Part shown: one piece after another, positions 1-6,819 of the stretch | Layout: every line of letters starts with the position of its first letter | Numbering within the stretch: the first letter of the stretch is position 1 | NCBI GenBank assembly: GCA_031254385.1 | Contig: JAIRUO010000283.1 | Span: forward strand, 1-12,214 | Source of the DNA: Treponema sp. | GTDB taxonomy: Bacteria; Spirochaetota; Spirochaetia; Treponematales; Breznakiellaceae | Direction: 5' to 3' | Length of the DNA: 12,214 nucleotides | Position numbers and translations under genes: made by a program | Notes under the pieces: generated by a model | Told to the model about the DNA's origin: nothing | The model's database searches: none | Seen by the model: the letters and a program-made list of their open reading frames with translations, nothing else

Positions 1-75
1 GTGAAAAAAGCTGTCAGAAAAAAAAAAAACCCAAAAGGGGTGTCGTAAAAAAACAGCAAGAGAAAATAGAACTAT

Positions 76-96
76 CCCCCCCCCCCCCCCCCCCCC
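76..96. repeat. 21-bp poly-C homopolymer
   Basis: An uninterrupted run of 21 C residues lies in A-rich non-coding DNA, with a 12-A run just before it at 18-29. Imperfect inverted arms flank it: 39-52 against 109-122, 12 of 14 positions complementary, core GGTGTCG/CGACACC. The tract would therefore sit in the loop of a potential hairpin. Long poly-G/C tracts vary in length by slipped-strand mispairing, and in Treponema pallidum such tracts upstream of tpr genes act in phase variation. Here the tract is about 450 bp from the nearest start codon and no promoter was recognised next to it, so a regulatory role is only a possibility. The exact length may also be a sequencing artefact. Confidence 0.8.
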
Positions 97-126
97 ATAT
101 TTAGTGTAGTTTTTCCGACACCAACA

Positions 127-427
127 CCATATATCCTTGATTCCCGCTGTTAAATTTAACCTACAAGTATAAACAGCAGTAAAAAACCCCTGCAACCAGC
201 ATTTTACCCTCTTTTTACTGTATTTTACACTTTTTTTCATTATCCTGTTAACATCTTTCTTAAGGTAGGTTAATATCTATTAACCTACATAGATGGAAAT
301 TGGCAATAAGAATACGCGAAAAAAACAAGAAAAATGGGAAAGTTTATAGAAAAAAGTGTTAAAAACGCCGAATTACCGTAATTTTCAGTGTAGGTTAAAT
401 TTTCGGGCGGGAATTAAGGAAATATAG
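127..427. repeat. Large imperfect inverted-repeat element (MITE-like), arms 127-165 and 389-427
   Basis: The first 39 bases are an inverted copy of the last 39, with 32 of 39 positions matching. The best-conserved inner part is TGTAGGTTAAATTT and the outer part GCGGGAAT-AAGGA. The same GTAGGTTAA core occurs twice more at the centre as a perfect 10-bp palindrome (265-274 with 279-288, 4-base loop). The centre of that palindrome (276.5) coincides with the centre of the whole element (277). The DNA between centre and arms is only weakly symmetric (for example TTTTACACTTTTTTT at about 223-237 against its approximate complement at about 350-364). It could be a small non-autonomous transposable element or a decayed inverted duplication. 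No target-site duplication is obvious and no protein is encoded. Confidence 0.6.
265..288. repeat. Perfect 10-bp palindrome at the centre of the inverted-repeat element
   Basis: GTAGGTTAAT, four bases ATCT, then ATTAACCTAC. It repeats the core of the outer arms, so the core motif appears four times in 300 bp, two in each orientation. It could bind a dimeric protein or form a cruciform. Confidence 0.6.
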
Positions 428-485
428 CGTATCCATTCTCACTTTTTAGGGTACTTCTCTCATGCAGCTTATTAAGGGACGTAAT

Positions 486-548
486 ATGAAACTACTTACT
501 AAAAATTTGATTTATAAACAAAGCGTACGCAGGATAAGGAAGAAATGA
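486..548 (+). CDS. Possible 20-aa leader peptide overlapping the TPR lipoprotein start
   Basis: A short ORF starts with ATG at 486, is preceded by an AAGGGA-type ribosome binding site, encodes a very basic 20-residue peptide (C-terminal residues RRIRKK) and ends in TGA at 546-548. Its stop overlaps the start of the next gene as ATGA at 545-548, the classic geometry of translational coupling. The basic peptide matches no family I know. It may instead be a chance ORF in the untranslated leader of the lipoprotein gene, since 20 codons is short enough to arise by chance. The overlap and the ribosome-binding-site-like sequence are the only support. Confidence 0.3.
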   Translation: MKLLTKNLIYKQSVRRIRKK

Positions 549-1552
549 TGTTTCGAAAATTTGCAATATTAGGTTTTGTAGCTATTTTATTGGCAACCTG
601 CGCCTCAAGCGATAAGGCTCCGGCAATTCCGAACATGGTAAGCCTTGACGAAGCGCTTGCCGGGGCTGCTGTGGACATTGGTTTATGGGTACAGGAAAAA
701 ACAGAAATCGCCGTTGCCGGACTAAATGCACCATTGAATGAAGTTTCGGAATTTATCACTGATGAACTGTTGTCGCATCTGGTTTCAGGTGGAAAATTTG
801 AAGTGGTAGAACGAAATGTTGCTTACCTTGCTGTGCTAAACACGGAACATCAATTTCAAATGTCAGGCATGGTGAGCGATGATTCTGCCGTTGGTATTGG
901 TCATTATTTGGGAGCAAAAGTCATAATTACCGGTTCTTTCAATCGTTTTGCAGGTTTCAGCCAGTTGCGGTTACGAGCTTTAGATGTACGCAGTGCGAAG
1001 CTTCTTACCCTGTACACGGCACGAATACGACCTGATGATGCTGTGTTGGCAAACGTAATGCAACCTCTGGATAACATCAAGCCTACAGTCGTAACTGAAA
1101 ACGCTCTTGCGTATTTTAATCGTGGTAGCGATCTCATACAGGAAGGGAAATACGACGAGGCGATTCAGGAACTGGATCGTGCGTTGACCATAAACAAAAA
1201 CTTCGCTGAGGCATTTTCCTATCGGGCATTCGCATATTCTAAAAAAGGTGACAATGAACGAACTATTGCGGACTATACCGCAGCAATTGAGTTACAACCG
1301 AACTTTCCAGCGGCACTAAACAATAGAGGTTTAGCATATGAAAAAAAAGGCGACCTTGATCGTGCTATTGCGGACTTCAGCACCGCAATTAATATAAAAC
1401 CAGATTATATCGAAGCCTTGAACAACCGAGGCTTGACGTATAACAGCAAAGGTAACTACAACCAAGCCATCGCGGATCTGAATACTGTACTTAGAATTCA
1501 GCCGGACTATGAAGCTGCCTTAGTTAACCGTGGAGAATCGTATAGATTGTAA
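545..1552 (+). CDS. CsgG/LpoB-like TPR lipoprotein, N-terminal part ended by an in-frame TAA
   Basis: The start is ATG 545 (a second ATG follows at once) behind GGATAAGGAAG. Residues 1-19 are a lipoprotein signal with lipobox LLATC, lipidation at Cys19, so the product should be membrane-anchored on the periplasmic or outer side. Residues about 33-175 resemble the CsgG/LpoB-type domain of spirochaete lipoproteins (IAVAGL, then GGKFEVVER, then GAKVIITGSF). From about residue 186, 34-residue TPR units run on (N-R-G-x-A-Y, then Y-x-x-A-I-x-D, then A-L-x-I-x-P). The reading frame meets TAA at 1550-1552 in the middle of the fifth TPR. The same frame continues with five more TPRs to 2173, so the intact gene would be 545-2173 (about 542 residues, 10 TPRs). 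The sibling repeat has L-Q (TTA CAA) where this one has L-stop (TTG TAA), so a single C-to-T change explains it. The product is either truncated or a pseudogene product. Role inferred: envelope protein-protein scaffold. Confidence 0.75.
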   Translation: MMFRKFAILGFVAILLATCASSDKAPAIPNMVSLDEALAGAAVDIGLWVQEKTEIAVAGLNAPLNEVSEFITDELLSHLVSGGKFEVVERNVAYLAVLNTEHQFQMSGMVSDDSAVGIGHYLGAKVIITGSFNRFAGFSQLRLRALDVRSAKLLTLYTARIRPDDAVLANVMQPLDNIKPTVVTENALAYFNRGSDLIQEGKYDEAIQELDRALTINKNFAEAFSYRAFAYSKKGDNERTIADYTAAIELQPNFPAALNNRGLAYEKKGDLDRAIADFSTAINIKPDYIEALNNRGLTYNSKGNYNQAIADLNTVLRIQPDYEAALVNRGESYRL

Positions 1553-1609
1553 GGAAAATATAATCAAGCTATTGCGGACTATACTGCTGCACTCAAAATA
1601 AATCCGGTT

Positions 1610-2173
1610 TTGTATGAAGCTTTAAGCAATCGCGGTGAAGCATACCGATCACAGGGCAATTATAGACAGGCTTTCGCGGATTATAACGCCGCAATCGAAA
1701 TAAATCCAACAAGATATGAGGCTCTGAACAATCGCGGAGAAGCGTATAGATTACAACGCAATTATAGCCAAGCTATCGCAGACTATAATGCTGCACTTGA
1801 AATAAAGCCGGATAGTTACGAAGTCCTGAATAACCGCGGACTTGCATATTATGGTCAGCGTAATTATGACCGGGCATTATCAGACTACTTTGCTGCACTT
1901 AGGATAAAGCCAGATTTTGACTTAGTACTGTATAATCGCGGTATTTTGTATCTTCAAAATGATGAATGGGATCGAGCTATTACAGACTTTAACGCCTATT
2001 TAAGGATAAACCCAGATGACTATGAGGTTTTAGGATATCGAGGCTTTGCATATTCCGCCAAGGGGGACTATGACAGAGCTATTAAAGATTGGGAAGCCGT
2101 GTTGCGGCTTAACCCAAGCGATGTCAATGCCAGAAATAATTTAGAGGCTGTCCGTAATATACGTGGGTATTAA
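1610..2173 (+). CDS. C-terminal half of the TPR lipoprotein, severed by the nonsense codon
   Basis: This is the continuation, in the same frame, of the lipoprotein gene that begins at 545. Translation immediately after the TAA (1553-1609) reads straight on as the rest of the fifth TPR. The first in-frame ATG is 1610, but it lies inside the sixth TPR and has no ribosome binding site, so independent translation is unlikely. Five TPR units follow (starting LYEALSNRG, RYEALNNRG, SYEVLNNRG, FDLVLYNRG, DYEVLGYRG) and the ORF ends with a capping helix at TAA 2171-2173. There is no signal peptide of its own. It is best treated as one pseudogene with 545-1552, unless the TAA is read through or is an assembly error. 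The TPR code is still intact, which points to a recent mutation or continuing function. Confidence 0.6.
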   Translation: MYEALSNRGEAYRSQGNYRQAFADYNAAIEINPTRYEALNNRGEAYRLQRNYSQAIADYNAALEIKPDSYEVLNNRGLAYYGQRNYDRALSDYFAALRIKPDFDLVLYNRGILYLQNDEWDRAITDFNAYLRINPDDYEVLGYRGFAYSAKGDYDRAIKDWEAVLRLNPSDVNARNNLEAVRNIRGY

Positions 2174-2202
2174 ATTGAAACACAGAAGATAAGGAGTGAA
2201 GG

Positions 2203-3465
2203 ATGAATAACAAATTAAGAGTGGTGGGCCTTACGGCCTTACTATTGGTGGCAATCGCCTGTTCAAAACAAGCGACACCCACAAACAACAGGCCAAACAC
2301 GGGCAGTATAAATGTCAGTTCCGAAGTCGCGGGTATGGTACTTATTGATGGTGCGGAAACCGGCAAGCGTATTAAGGCACAAGGAACCATGCTCATTGAC
2401 AATATTGAAACCGGCCTTACCGAAACGGCTATCCAGCTTGATGACGGGGTTATTGTAAAAGCTGCTGAAATGGTACTGGTCAAGGCAGGGGAAACAGCGG
2501 CAGTACATATAACATTTTCCTTGAATACGCAACAGGAGGTAGTACCGTATGTTACTGAAGCTGAACCAGTGAAGCAAACAGAGGCAACCGTACCCACCAC
2601 AGTTGTGGAGTCGTCAAGACAAGAAACAAAAGTCACACCTGTCTCTACGGTTACTGCGTCAGTGACTATACCTACAGCCCAACCACAGGTGCAAGTTCAG
2701 GCTGTACCTGTACAGAATCTGGCTCAAAGTGATTTTGTCTTACGCGGTTCTGTCCTTGTAGAATACAGAGGTAATGCGGAAATTGTAAATGTTCCAGCGA
2801 ATTTGGGTATAACCGAGATAGGGGATAATGTATTTAGTCGAAATACAATAAGAGAAGTAATCATACCGGAAGGTGTAATAAAAATAGGGAAGTCTTTTGA
2901 ACGTAATGATCAACTTACCAAGGTAACTCTACCTTCAAGCCTGACTACTATCGGAGATTCTTCGTTTGGTTTATGTACGGCATTAACTAGTATTGCTATT
3001 CCTTCCCGTGTTACTTCTATTGGACATCTAGCATTTTGTGGTTGTGTTAGCCTTACCAGTGTTACTATACCTTCAGGTGTTACTAAGATTAATCTTGCAA
3101 CATTTGCCGAATGTTATACTCTTACAGATATAACCATTCCTGCCAGTGTTACATATATAGAAAAAAGAGCATTTATGAATTGTGAAAGCCTTACCAGTGT
3201 TAAAATACCTTCCACAAGATTTACATCTGTAGGAGAGGAAGCATTTATTGGTTGCAGTAGCCTTGAATCCGTTTATTTTGATTATGACCTTAATGGTAAA
3301 ATCACATTTAATCATCCTTCCTTCCCAAACGGCGTAATGATACATTACACTGATAATTCACCTTTTATGCCCATGTCTATTGCGAGGACATATATTGCCC
3401 CTTTTAAACCACTGGAAATACCCTCACTACCGCCAGTAAAACTTGAATTTAAGTCACAGGAATAG
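2203..3465 (+). CDS. PEGA-domain BspA-like leucine-rich-repeat lipoprotein
   Basis: 420 residues. The start is ATG 2203 behind a strong AAGGAG (2191-2196), 29 bp after the TPR gene, so the two are probably co-transcribed. Residues 1-20 form a lipoprotein signal with Cys20 after VAIA. Residues about 34-105 resemble a PEGA domain (SSEVAGMVLIDG, then VKAGETAAVHITF), a small surface/periplasmic beta-domain common in spirochaete lipoproteins. Residues about 110-172 form a low-complexity linker rich in T, V, P and Q. From about 177 to 365 there are BspA/LRR_5-type repeats of 23 residues with the pattern S-L-T-S-x-x-I-P-S-x-V-T-x-I-x-x-x-A-F-x-x-C. The C-terminal 50 residues are proline-rich. BspA repeats usually mediate adhesion to host matrix or other microbes, but the ligand here is unknown. 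The module at 177-211 is closely similar to the start of the next gene's mature region, so the two are paralogues. Confidence 0.85.
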   Translation: MNNKLRVVGLTALLLVAIACSKQATPTNNRPNTGSINVSSEVAGMVLIDGAETGKRIKAQGTMLIDNIETGLTETAIQLDDGVIVKAAEMVLVKAGETAAVHITFSLNTQQEVVPYVTEAEPVKQTEATVPTTVVESSRQETKVTPVSTVTASVTIPTAQPQVQVQAVPVQNLAQSDFVLRGSVLVEYRGNAEIVNVPANLGITEIGDNVFSRNTIREVIIPEGVIKIGKSFERNDQLTKVTLPSSLTTIGDSSFGLCTALTSIAIPSRVTSIGHLAFCGCVSLTSVTIPSGVTKINLATFAECYTLTDITIPASVTYIEKRAFMNCESLTSVKIPSTRFTSVGEEAFIGCSSLESVYFDYDLNGKITFNHPSFPNGVMIHYTDNSPFMPMSIARTYIAPFKPLEIPSLPPVKLEFKSQE

Positions 3466-3475
3466 GTAACGCTAG

Positions 3476-3510
3476 GTGTTAGGTAATGCCTGGTACCTGA
3501 CACTGTTTTT
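3476..3510 (+). terminator. Probable Rho-independent terminator after the PEGA/BspA lipoprotein gene
   Basis: A 9-bp stem (GTGTTAGGT at 3476-3484 with ACCTGACAC at 3495-3503, one G-U pair) with a 10-base loop is followed by TGTTTTT. It begins 10 bp after the TAG stop and separates the first two genes from the next BspA gene, which therefore probably has its own promoter in 3511-3610. I could not identify that promoter with confidence. Confidence 0.55.
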
Positions 3511-3622
3511 AACATAAATCAGGCAGAGAAAAAAAGGAAAGAAAAATGAAAAAAGAGGAATATTTTCAATAGCTCTTTGTTAATTGGTTCTTTTTTATTC
3601 CTATTTTGTAAAAGGAGTTAGC

Positions 3623-4513
3623 ATGAACAGAAAAATGGTTTTAATGGCAGTGTTTTTTGGTTTGGTAGTTGCGCTTTTTAGTCAGGATTTAAAAACAGAC
3701 TTTACTGGACAGGGCGGGGAAGAACTGGTTATCCGAGGAGACTATGTTCTGCGGGGAACTGTTTTGGTGCAGTACCAGGGGAAGGCAGAAAACGTGATAG
3801 TACCTGCAAATCTGGGAATAACAGAGATGGATGACAATGCATTCCTTCTTACCACTATCAAGTCCATAACAATTCCAGAAGGCGTTCGCAAGTTAGGGAG
3901 CGATTGTTTTAGGGAATGTTATAGCCTTACAGAAATCCATCTGCCCTCCACCTTGACCTCAATCGAGGAAGGAGCCTTTGCTGAAAGCAGAAACCTTGTA
4001 AGCGTAAACATACCCACAGGTGTTATATATATTGGGAATTTCGCATTTAATGGATGTAGCAGTCTTACGAGCATAAACATACCCGCAGGCGTTACTTCTA
4101 TCGGTGATGCTGCATTTCAAAGTTGTTACAGCCTTACCAGTGTAAACATACCATCAAGCGTTACCTCAATTGGTGCATGGGCATTTAATGGGTGTAACAG
4201 CCTTACCAGTATAACCATACCGCCAAGTGTTACCTCGATAAGGAACAACACTTTTTCTTATTGTAGTAATCTTACCAGTATAAACATACCATCAAGTGTT
4301 ACCTCAATCGGAAATAGTGCATTTTCTTTTAGCGGCCTTACCAGCATAACCATACCTGCAAGCGTTATCTCTATCGGCGACTCAGCGTTTTATGTGTGTA
4401 GAAGTCTTACCGAGATAACTGTAGATAGGACTAATACCGCATACTCAAGCAATGGGGGTGTCCTTTTTAATAAAAGCGGGAGAGCCCTTATTCAATACAC
4501 TACGGGCAGATAA
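3623..4513 (+). CDS. Secreted BspA-like leucine-rich-repeat protein, N-terminal part ended by an in-frame TAA
   Basis: I place the start at ATG 3623 because AAAAGGAG lies just before it; a TTG 39 bp upstream is in frame but has no ribosome binding site. Residues 1-21 are a Sec-type signal (MNRKMVLMAVFFGLVVALFSQ) without a lipobox cysteine, so the protein should be exported and not lipidated. Residues 38-75 repeat the module seen in the preceding lipoprotein (DYVLRGTVLV, then VPANLGITEM). BspA/LRR_5 repeats of 23 residues follow, encoded by near-identical 69-bp DNA units containing AGCCTTACCAG. After the repeat ending FYVCR comes the usual BspA spacer (TVDRTNTAYSSNGGVLFNKS, then LIQYTTGR), where TAA at 4511-4513 interrupts it. 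The frame then reads DAVYMIPAGVTSI, exactly what should follow in this family. The stop therefore replaces one residue, likely Lys or Gln. The intact gene would be 3623-4963, 446 codons before the final stop. Confidence 0.75.
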   Translation: MNRKMVLMAVFFGLVVALFSQDLKTDFTGQGGEELVIRGDYVLRGTVLVQYQGKAENVIVPANLGITEMDDNAFLLTTIKSITIPEGVRKLGSDCFRECYSLTEIHLPSTLTSIEEGAFAESRNLVSVNIPTGVIYIGNFAFNGCSSLTSINIPAGVTSIGDAAFQSCYSLTSVNIPSSVTSIGAWAFNGCNSLTSITIPPSVTSIRNNTFSYCSNLTSINIPSSVTSIGNSAFSFSGLTSITIPASVISIGDSAFYVCRSLTEITVDRTNTAYSSNGGVLFNKSGRALIQYTTGR

Positions 4514-4525
4514 GATGCCGTATAT

Positions 4526-4963
4526 ATGATCCCTGCCGGAGTTACTTCTATAGAGAGTTTTGCATTTTACGGATGCGGAAGCCTTACCAGCATAACCATA
4601 CCGTCCAGCGTCATTTCCATCGGGAGTAGCGCATTTGCTAGTTGCAGCAGCCTTACCAGCATAACCATACAGTCAGGAGTCACTTCTATTGCTGATCGCA
4701 TGTTTTCTAACTGCACCAGTCTTACCAACATTACCCTCCCCAATAGTGTTACCACGATTGGGCTGGAAGCATTTCGCGGGTGTAAGAGCCTTACCAACAT
4801 AACCATACCGCCAGGCGTTACTAGTATTTGGGATAATATGTTTAGAGGGTGCGATAATCTAAAAACAATAACGCTTCATAGGGGTGCACGGGTTAGTCGT
4901 GTTACTGGTGGTGATTTAACAAACCATTGGCCCAGCGGAATGACGTTTGCCTACATTGATTAA
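4526..4963 (+). CDS. C-terminal half of the secreted BspA protein, severed by the nonsense codon
   Basis: This continues, in the same frame, the BspA gene that starts at 3623. The first in-frame ATG (4526) is in the beta-strand position of a repeat (normally T in TIPAGVTSI), and no ribosome binding site precedes it, so it is unlikely to be a real start. Five 23-residue LRR units follow (ending FYGCG, FASCS, FSNCT, FRGCK, FRGCD), then a C-terminal segment ending in FAYID and TAA. There is no signal peptide, so if it were translated alone the product would stay in the cytoplasm. It is probably expressed only if the TAA is suppressed, or not at all. Confidence 0.6.
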   Translation: MIPAGVTSIESFAFYGCGSLTSITIPSSVISIGSSAFASCSSLTSITIQSGVTSIADRMFSNCTSLTNITLPNSVTTIGLEAFRGCKSLTNITIPPGVTSIWDNMFRGCDNLKTITLHRGARVSRVTGGDLTNHWPSGMTFAYID

Positions 4964-4971
4964 AACTTGAA

Positions 4972-5892
4972 ATGCCCAAACAAAGACGCAAGCGCAAACT
5001 CTACATTTTTCTCTCTATTCTTGCGTGGTTTGCTACTGTGTTCCTTTTCCTCTTTTACAGTCCTTTTGCGCAGTTTCGCGTACTATGGATTAATACCGCC
5101 ATGTATTCAAGCCGCCATCAGTTCCTTGCTACAGCCCTGTATTCCAAATCTTATATAGCCAAGGTTCTGGATATCCCTTTCCCTGAGGAACAGACAAACG
5201 CGGAACCGCTCCGCGAAGCCTTTGACAACAGCGTTTTGTTTGCTGAAATAAAAGGCGATTATTTTAGGGGCTATCTTATCAGGATAGAAGACCCCAGGCG
5301 GCTGGCATTGGTTCCTGTTGTAAATGAAGAAGGGGAATTGCTGGAAGACCTGATCGCCGCGCATCAGGGCTTTGGCGGCGTGAACGGCGGTGGTTACCGT
5401 GATGAAAAACGGCGAGGGCTACCCTGGGGCACTGTCATTGCGGACGGCGCACTGGTCTCGGTCTGCGCCGAACATCGCCTTCATACCATAGGCGGCCTTA
5501 CCAGATCGCATAAACTAGTTGTAGGCCGCATGAGCGATCAAGAAATCCTTGAACGAGATTTTGAATGGGCCTTTGAGTTTGGCCCCATGCTCATAGTAAA
5601 TGGCGCGAAGACCGTACTAAATAGCCTGTCTGGTGGATTAGCACCGCGTACTGCCATAGGGCAGACGAAGGCAGGGCATATACTACTTTTGGTAATTGAC
5701 GGCAGAAAGCCATCCAGCATAGGTGCAACCTTTCAGGATGTCCAGATGGTTTTATACGCAAACGATGCAATGAACGCCATAAGCCTTGACGGGGGCGCTT
5801 CATCGTGCATGGTCTATAACGGGGCATTGGTGAACAACCCCTCAGAAGGAAACAGCGGGCGGCTACTGCCCAACGCCATACTTTTCAGATAA
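4972..5892 (+). CDS. Membrane-anchored phosphodiester glycosidase (NAGPA/DUF2233 family)
   Basis: 306 residues. ATG 4972 is 8 bp after the BspA stop, with no good Shine-Dalgarno, so translation may be coupled to the upstream gene. Residues 1-9 are highly basic and about 10-32 form one hydrophobic helix, giving a signal anchor with the catalytic domain outside the cytoplasmic membrane. The domain from about 85 to 306 shows motifs of the NAGPA-like family (named after N-acetylglucosamine-1-phosphodiester alpha-N-acetylglucosaminidase): FGGVNGGGYRD at about 134-144, FGPMLIVNG at 203-211, APRTAIGQT at 224-232, LLLVIDGR at 238-245 and SLDGGASSCM at 271-280. Bacterial members hydrolyse sugar-phosphodiester bonds or act in exopolysaccharide and envelope glycan metabolism. 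The substrate cannot be told here. Its place behind two BspA genes suggests surface-glycan modification, which is inference. Confidence 0.85.
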   Translation: MPKQRRKRKLYIFLSILAWFATVFLFLFYSPFAQFRVLWINTAMYSSRHQFLATALYSKSYIAKVLDIPFPEEQTNAEPLREAFDNSVLFAEIKGDYFRGYLIRIEDPRRLALVPVVNEEGELLEDLIAAHQGFGGVNGGGYRDEKRRGLPWGTVIADGALVSVCAEHRLHTIGGLTRSHKLVVGRMSDQEILERDFEWAFEFGPMLIVNGAKTVLNSLSGGLAPRTAIGQTKAGHILLLVIDGRKPSSIGATFQDVQMVLYANDAMNAISLDGGASSCMVYNGALVNNPSEGNSGRLLPNAILFR

Positions 5893-5909
5893 TACACTAT
5901 ACCTTAACT

Positions 5910-5926
5910 AGGTTCGACCTGAACCT
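5910..5926. repeat. Short inverted repeat between convergent genes
   Basis: AGGTTC, loop GACCT, GAACCT: a perfect 6-bp stem in the 69-bp gap where the plus-strand block and the minus-strand operon meet. It could be a bidirectional termination signal, but neither side has a T-run, so it is not a standard Rho-independent terminator. Confidence 0.3.
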
Positions 5927-5961
5927 CCACCCAAAAGACATATCCAATAACGTATCAGCTT

Positions 5962-6792
5962 TTATAATTTGATCTCCTTACGAAGCCACATAATTATTAA
6001 GTTAAATAACTCATTTTCGTGGTTTGAAAATATATGCTTAGCAGTATTAATATAAAAATGTTCAGAATTTGGCAACAGCCTACAGAGTGATTCGGGTGTC
6101 TTTGTTGTACCATAATTTGAAATCATGTCTTCTGAACCTTTGATAACTAATGATCTATTACGTATATCTTTGATAGGGAAAGACCACTCATTAAAAATAT
6201 CACTAATTAATAATTTTTCCAATGTGGTATCTGTGATTGGGATTTGATACTCTCCATAATCAGTCAACATTCCAAAATTATCTGTTCTAATCAAATAACT
6301 ATATGGAAGACTTAATATAGTCTTATTTATTTTTCGCCCGTTTTTCCAGGCATCATAAAGACCAACACTATCTGCTGGACTTAGAAATATTGACAGTAAA
6401 TCATATTCGTACTTACGTAGATATAATTTAACTAGATTTGTTCCAAAACTATGACCTTGTAAAACACAAATGTCATATTTAAGCATAAAATCATCAACTA
6501 ATGCTTTTACATCGCTCTCAACATTGGTATAGCTATAAACTGAAGCACCTGAATAGGAAACACCACTTTCAGTGTAGCCTTCGACTAAATACCCGCTATA
6601 ACGTGTGTTTATCGAAAGAAAGGAAATACCATTGGAAGGGAACTGTTCATGCATAATCTGGAGAAAGTGATTCGCAAAACAATCCCCCCCAAATCCATGG
6701 AAATGGATAACAATTACTTTATTATTATCTGCCTCACTGAACAAGCCGCGAATTATATGCCCGTCATTTGTAGTCTTTTTGAATATCTTCAT
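5962..6792 (-). CDS. Alpha/beta hydrolase (serine hydrolase), last gene of the operon
   Basis: 276 residues, ATG 6792 behind GGAGAG on the minus strand, 27 bp after the NTF2-like gene. The alpha/beta-hydrolase features are in order: oxyanion-hole motif HFHGFGG at about 30-36, nucleophile elbow GHSFG at 113-117 (Ser115), acid Asp222 in VIKGSEDMIS, and a C-terminal His253 in AKHIFSNHENEL. No signal peptide or membrane segment is seen, so it is cytoplasmic. The fold covers esterases, lipases, amidases and C-C hydrolases, and substrate cannot be predicted. It has some resemblance to small acylhydrolases with a GHSxG elbow. In this operon it may release or trim the product of the aldolase/methyltransferase steps (inference). 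Confidence 0.8.
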   Translation of the reverse strand: MKIFKKTTNDGHIIRGLFSEADNNKVIVIHFHGFGGDCFANHFLQIMHEQFPSNGISFLSINTRYSGYLVEGYTESGVSYSGASVYSYTNVESDVKALVDDFMLKYDICVLQGHSFGTNLVKLYLRKYEYDLLSIFLSPADSVGLYDAWKNGRKINKTILSLPYSYLIRTDNFGMLTDYGEYQIPITDTTLEKLLISDIFNEWSFPIKDIRNRSLVIKGSEDMISNYGTTKTPESLCRLLPNSEHFYINTAKHIFSNHENELFNLIIMWLRKEIKL

Positions 6793-6819
6793 AGTATCTC
6801 TCCAGATTTAATGAGGATA

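Noticed and set aside
1..60. A-rich start of the window as end of an upstream gene
   Set aside because: No open frame, stop pattern or terminator could be supported in so short a stretch.
2124..2636. 170-aa minus-strand ORF
   Set aside because: Shadow of the PEGA/BspA gene; composition and motifs support the plus strand only.
3546..3572. Eight-codon ORF (MKKEEYFQ) upstream of the second BspA gene
   Set aside because: Purine-rich DNA makes such short ORFs common; no attenuator structure accompanies it.
545..4963. Genome-wide reassignment of TAA as a sense codon
   Set aside because: Several genes in the window (for example ending at 2173, 4963, 5892 and 11282) use TAA as their natural stop at sensible protein ends.
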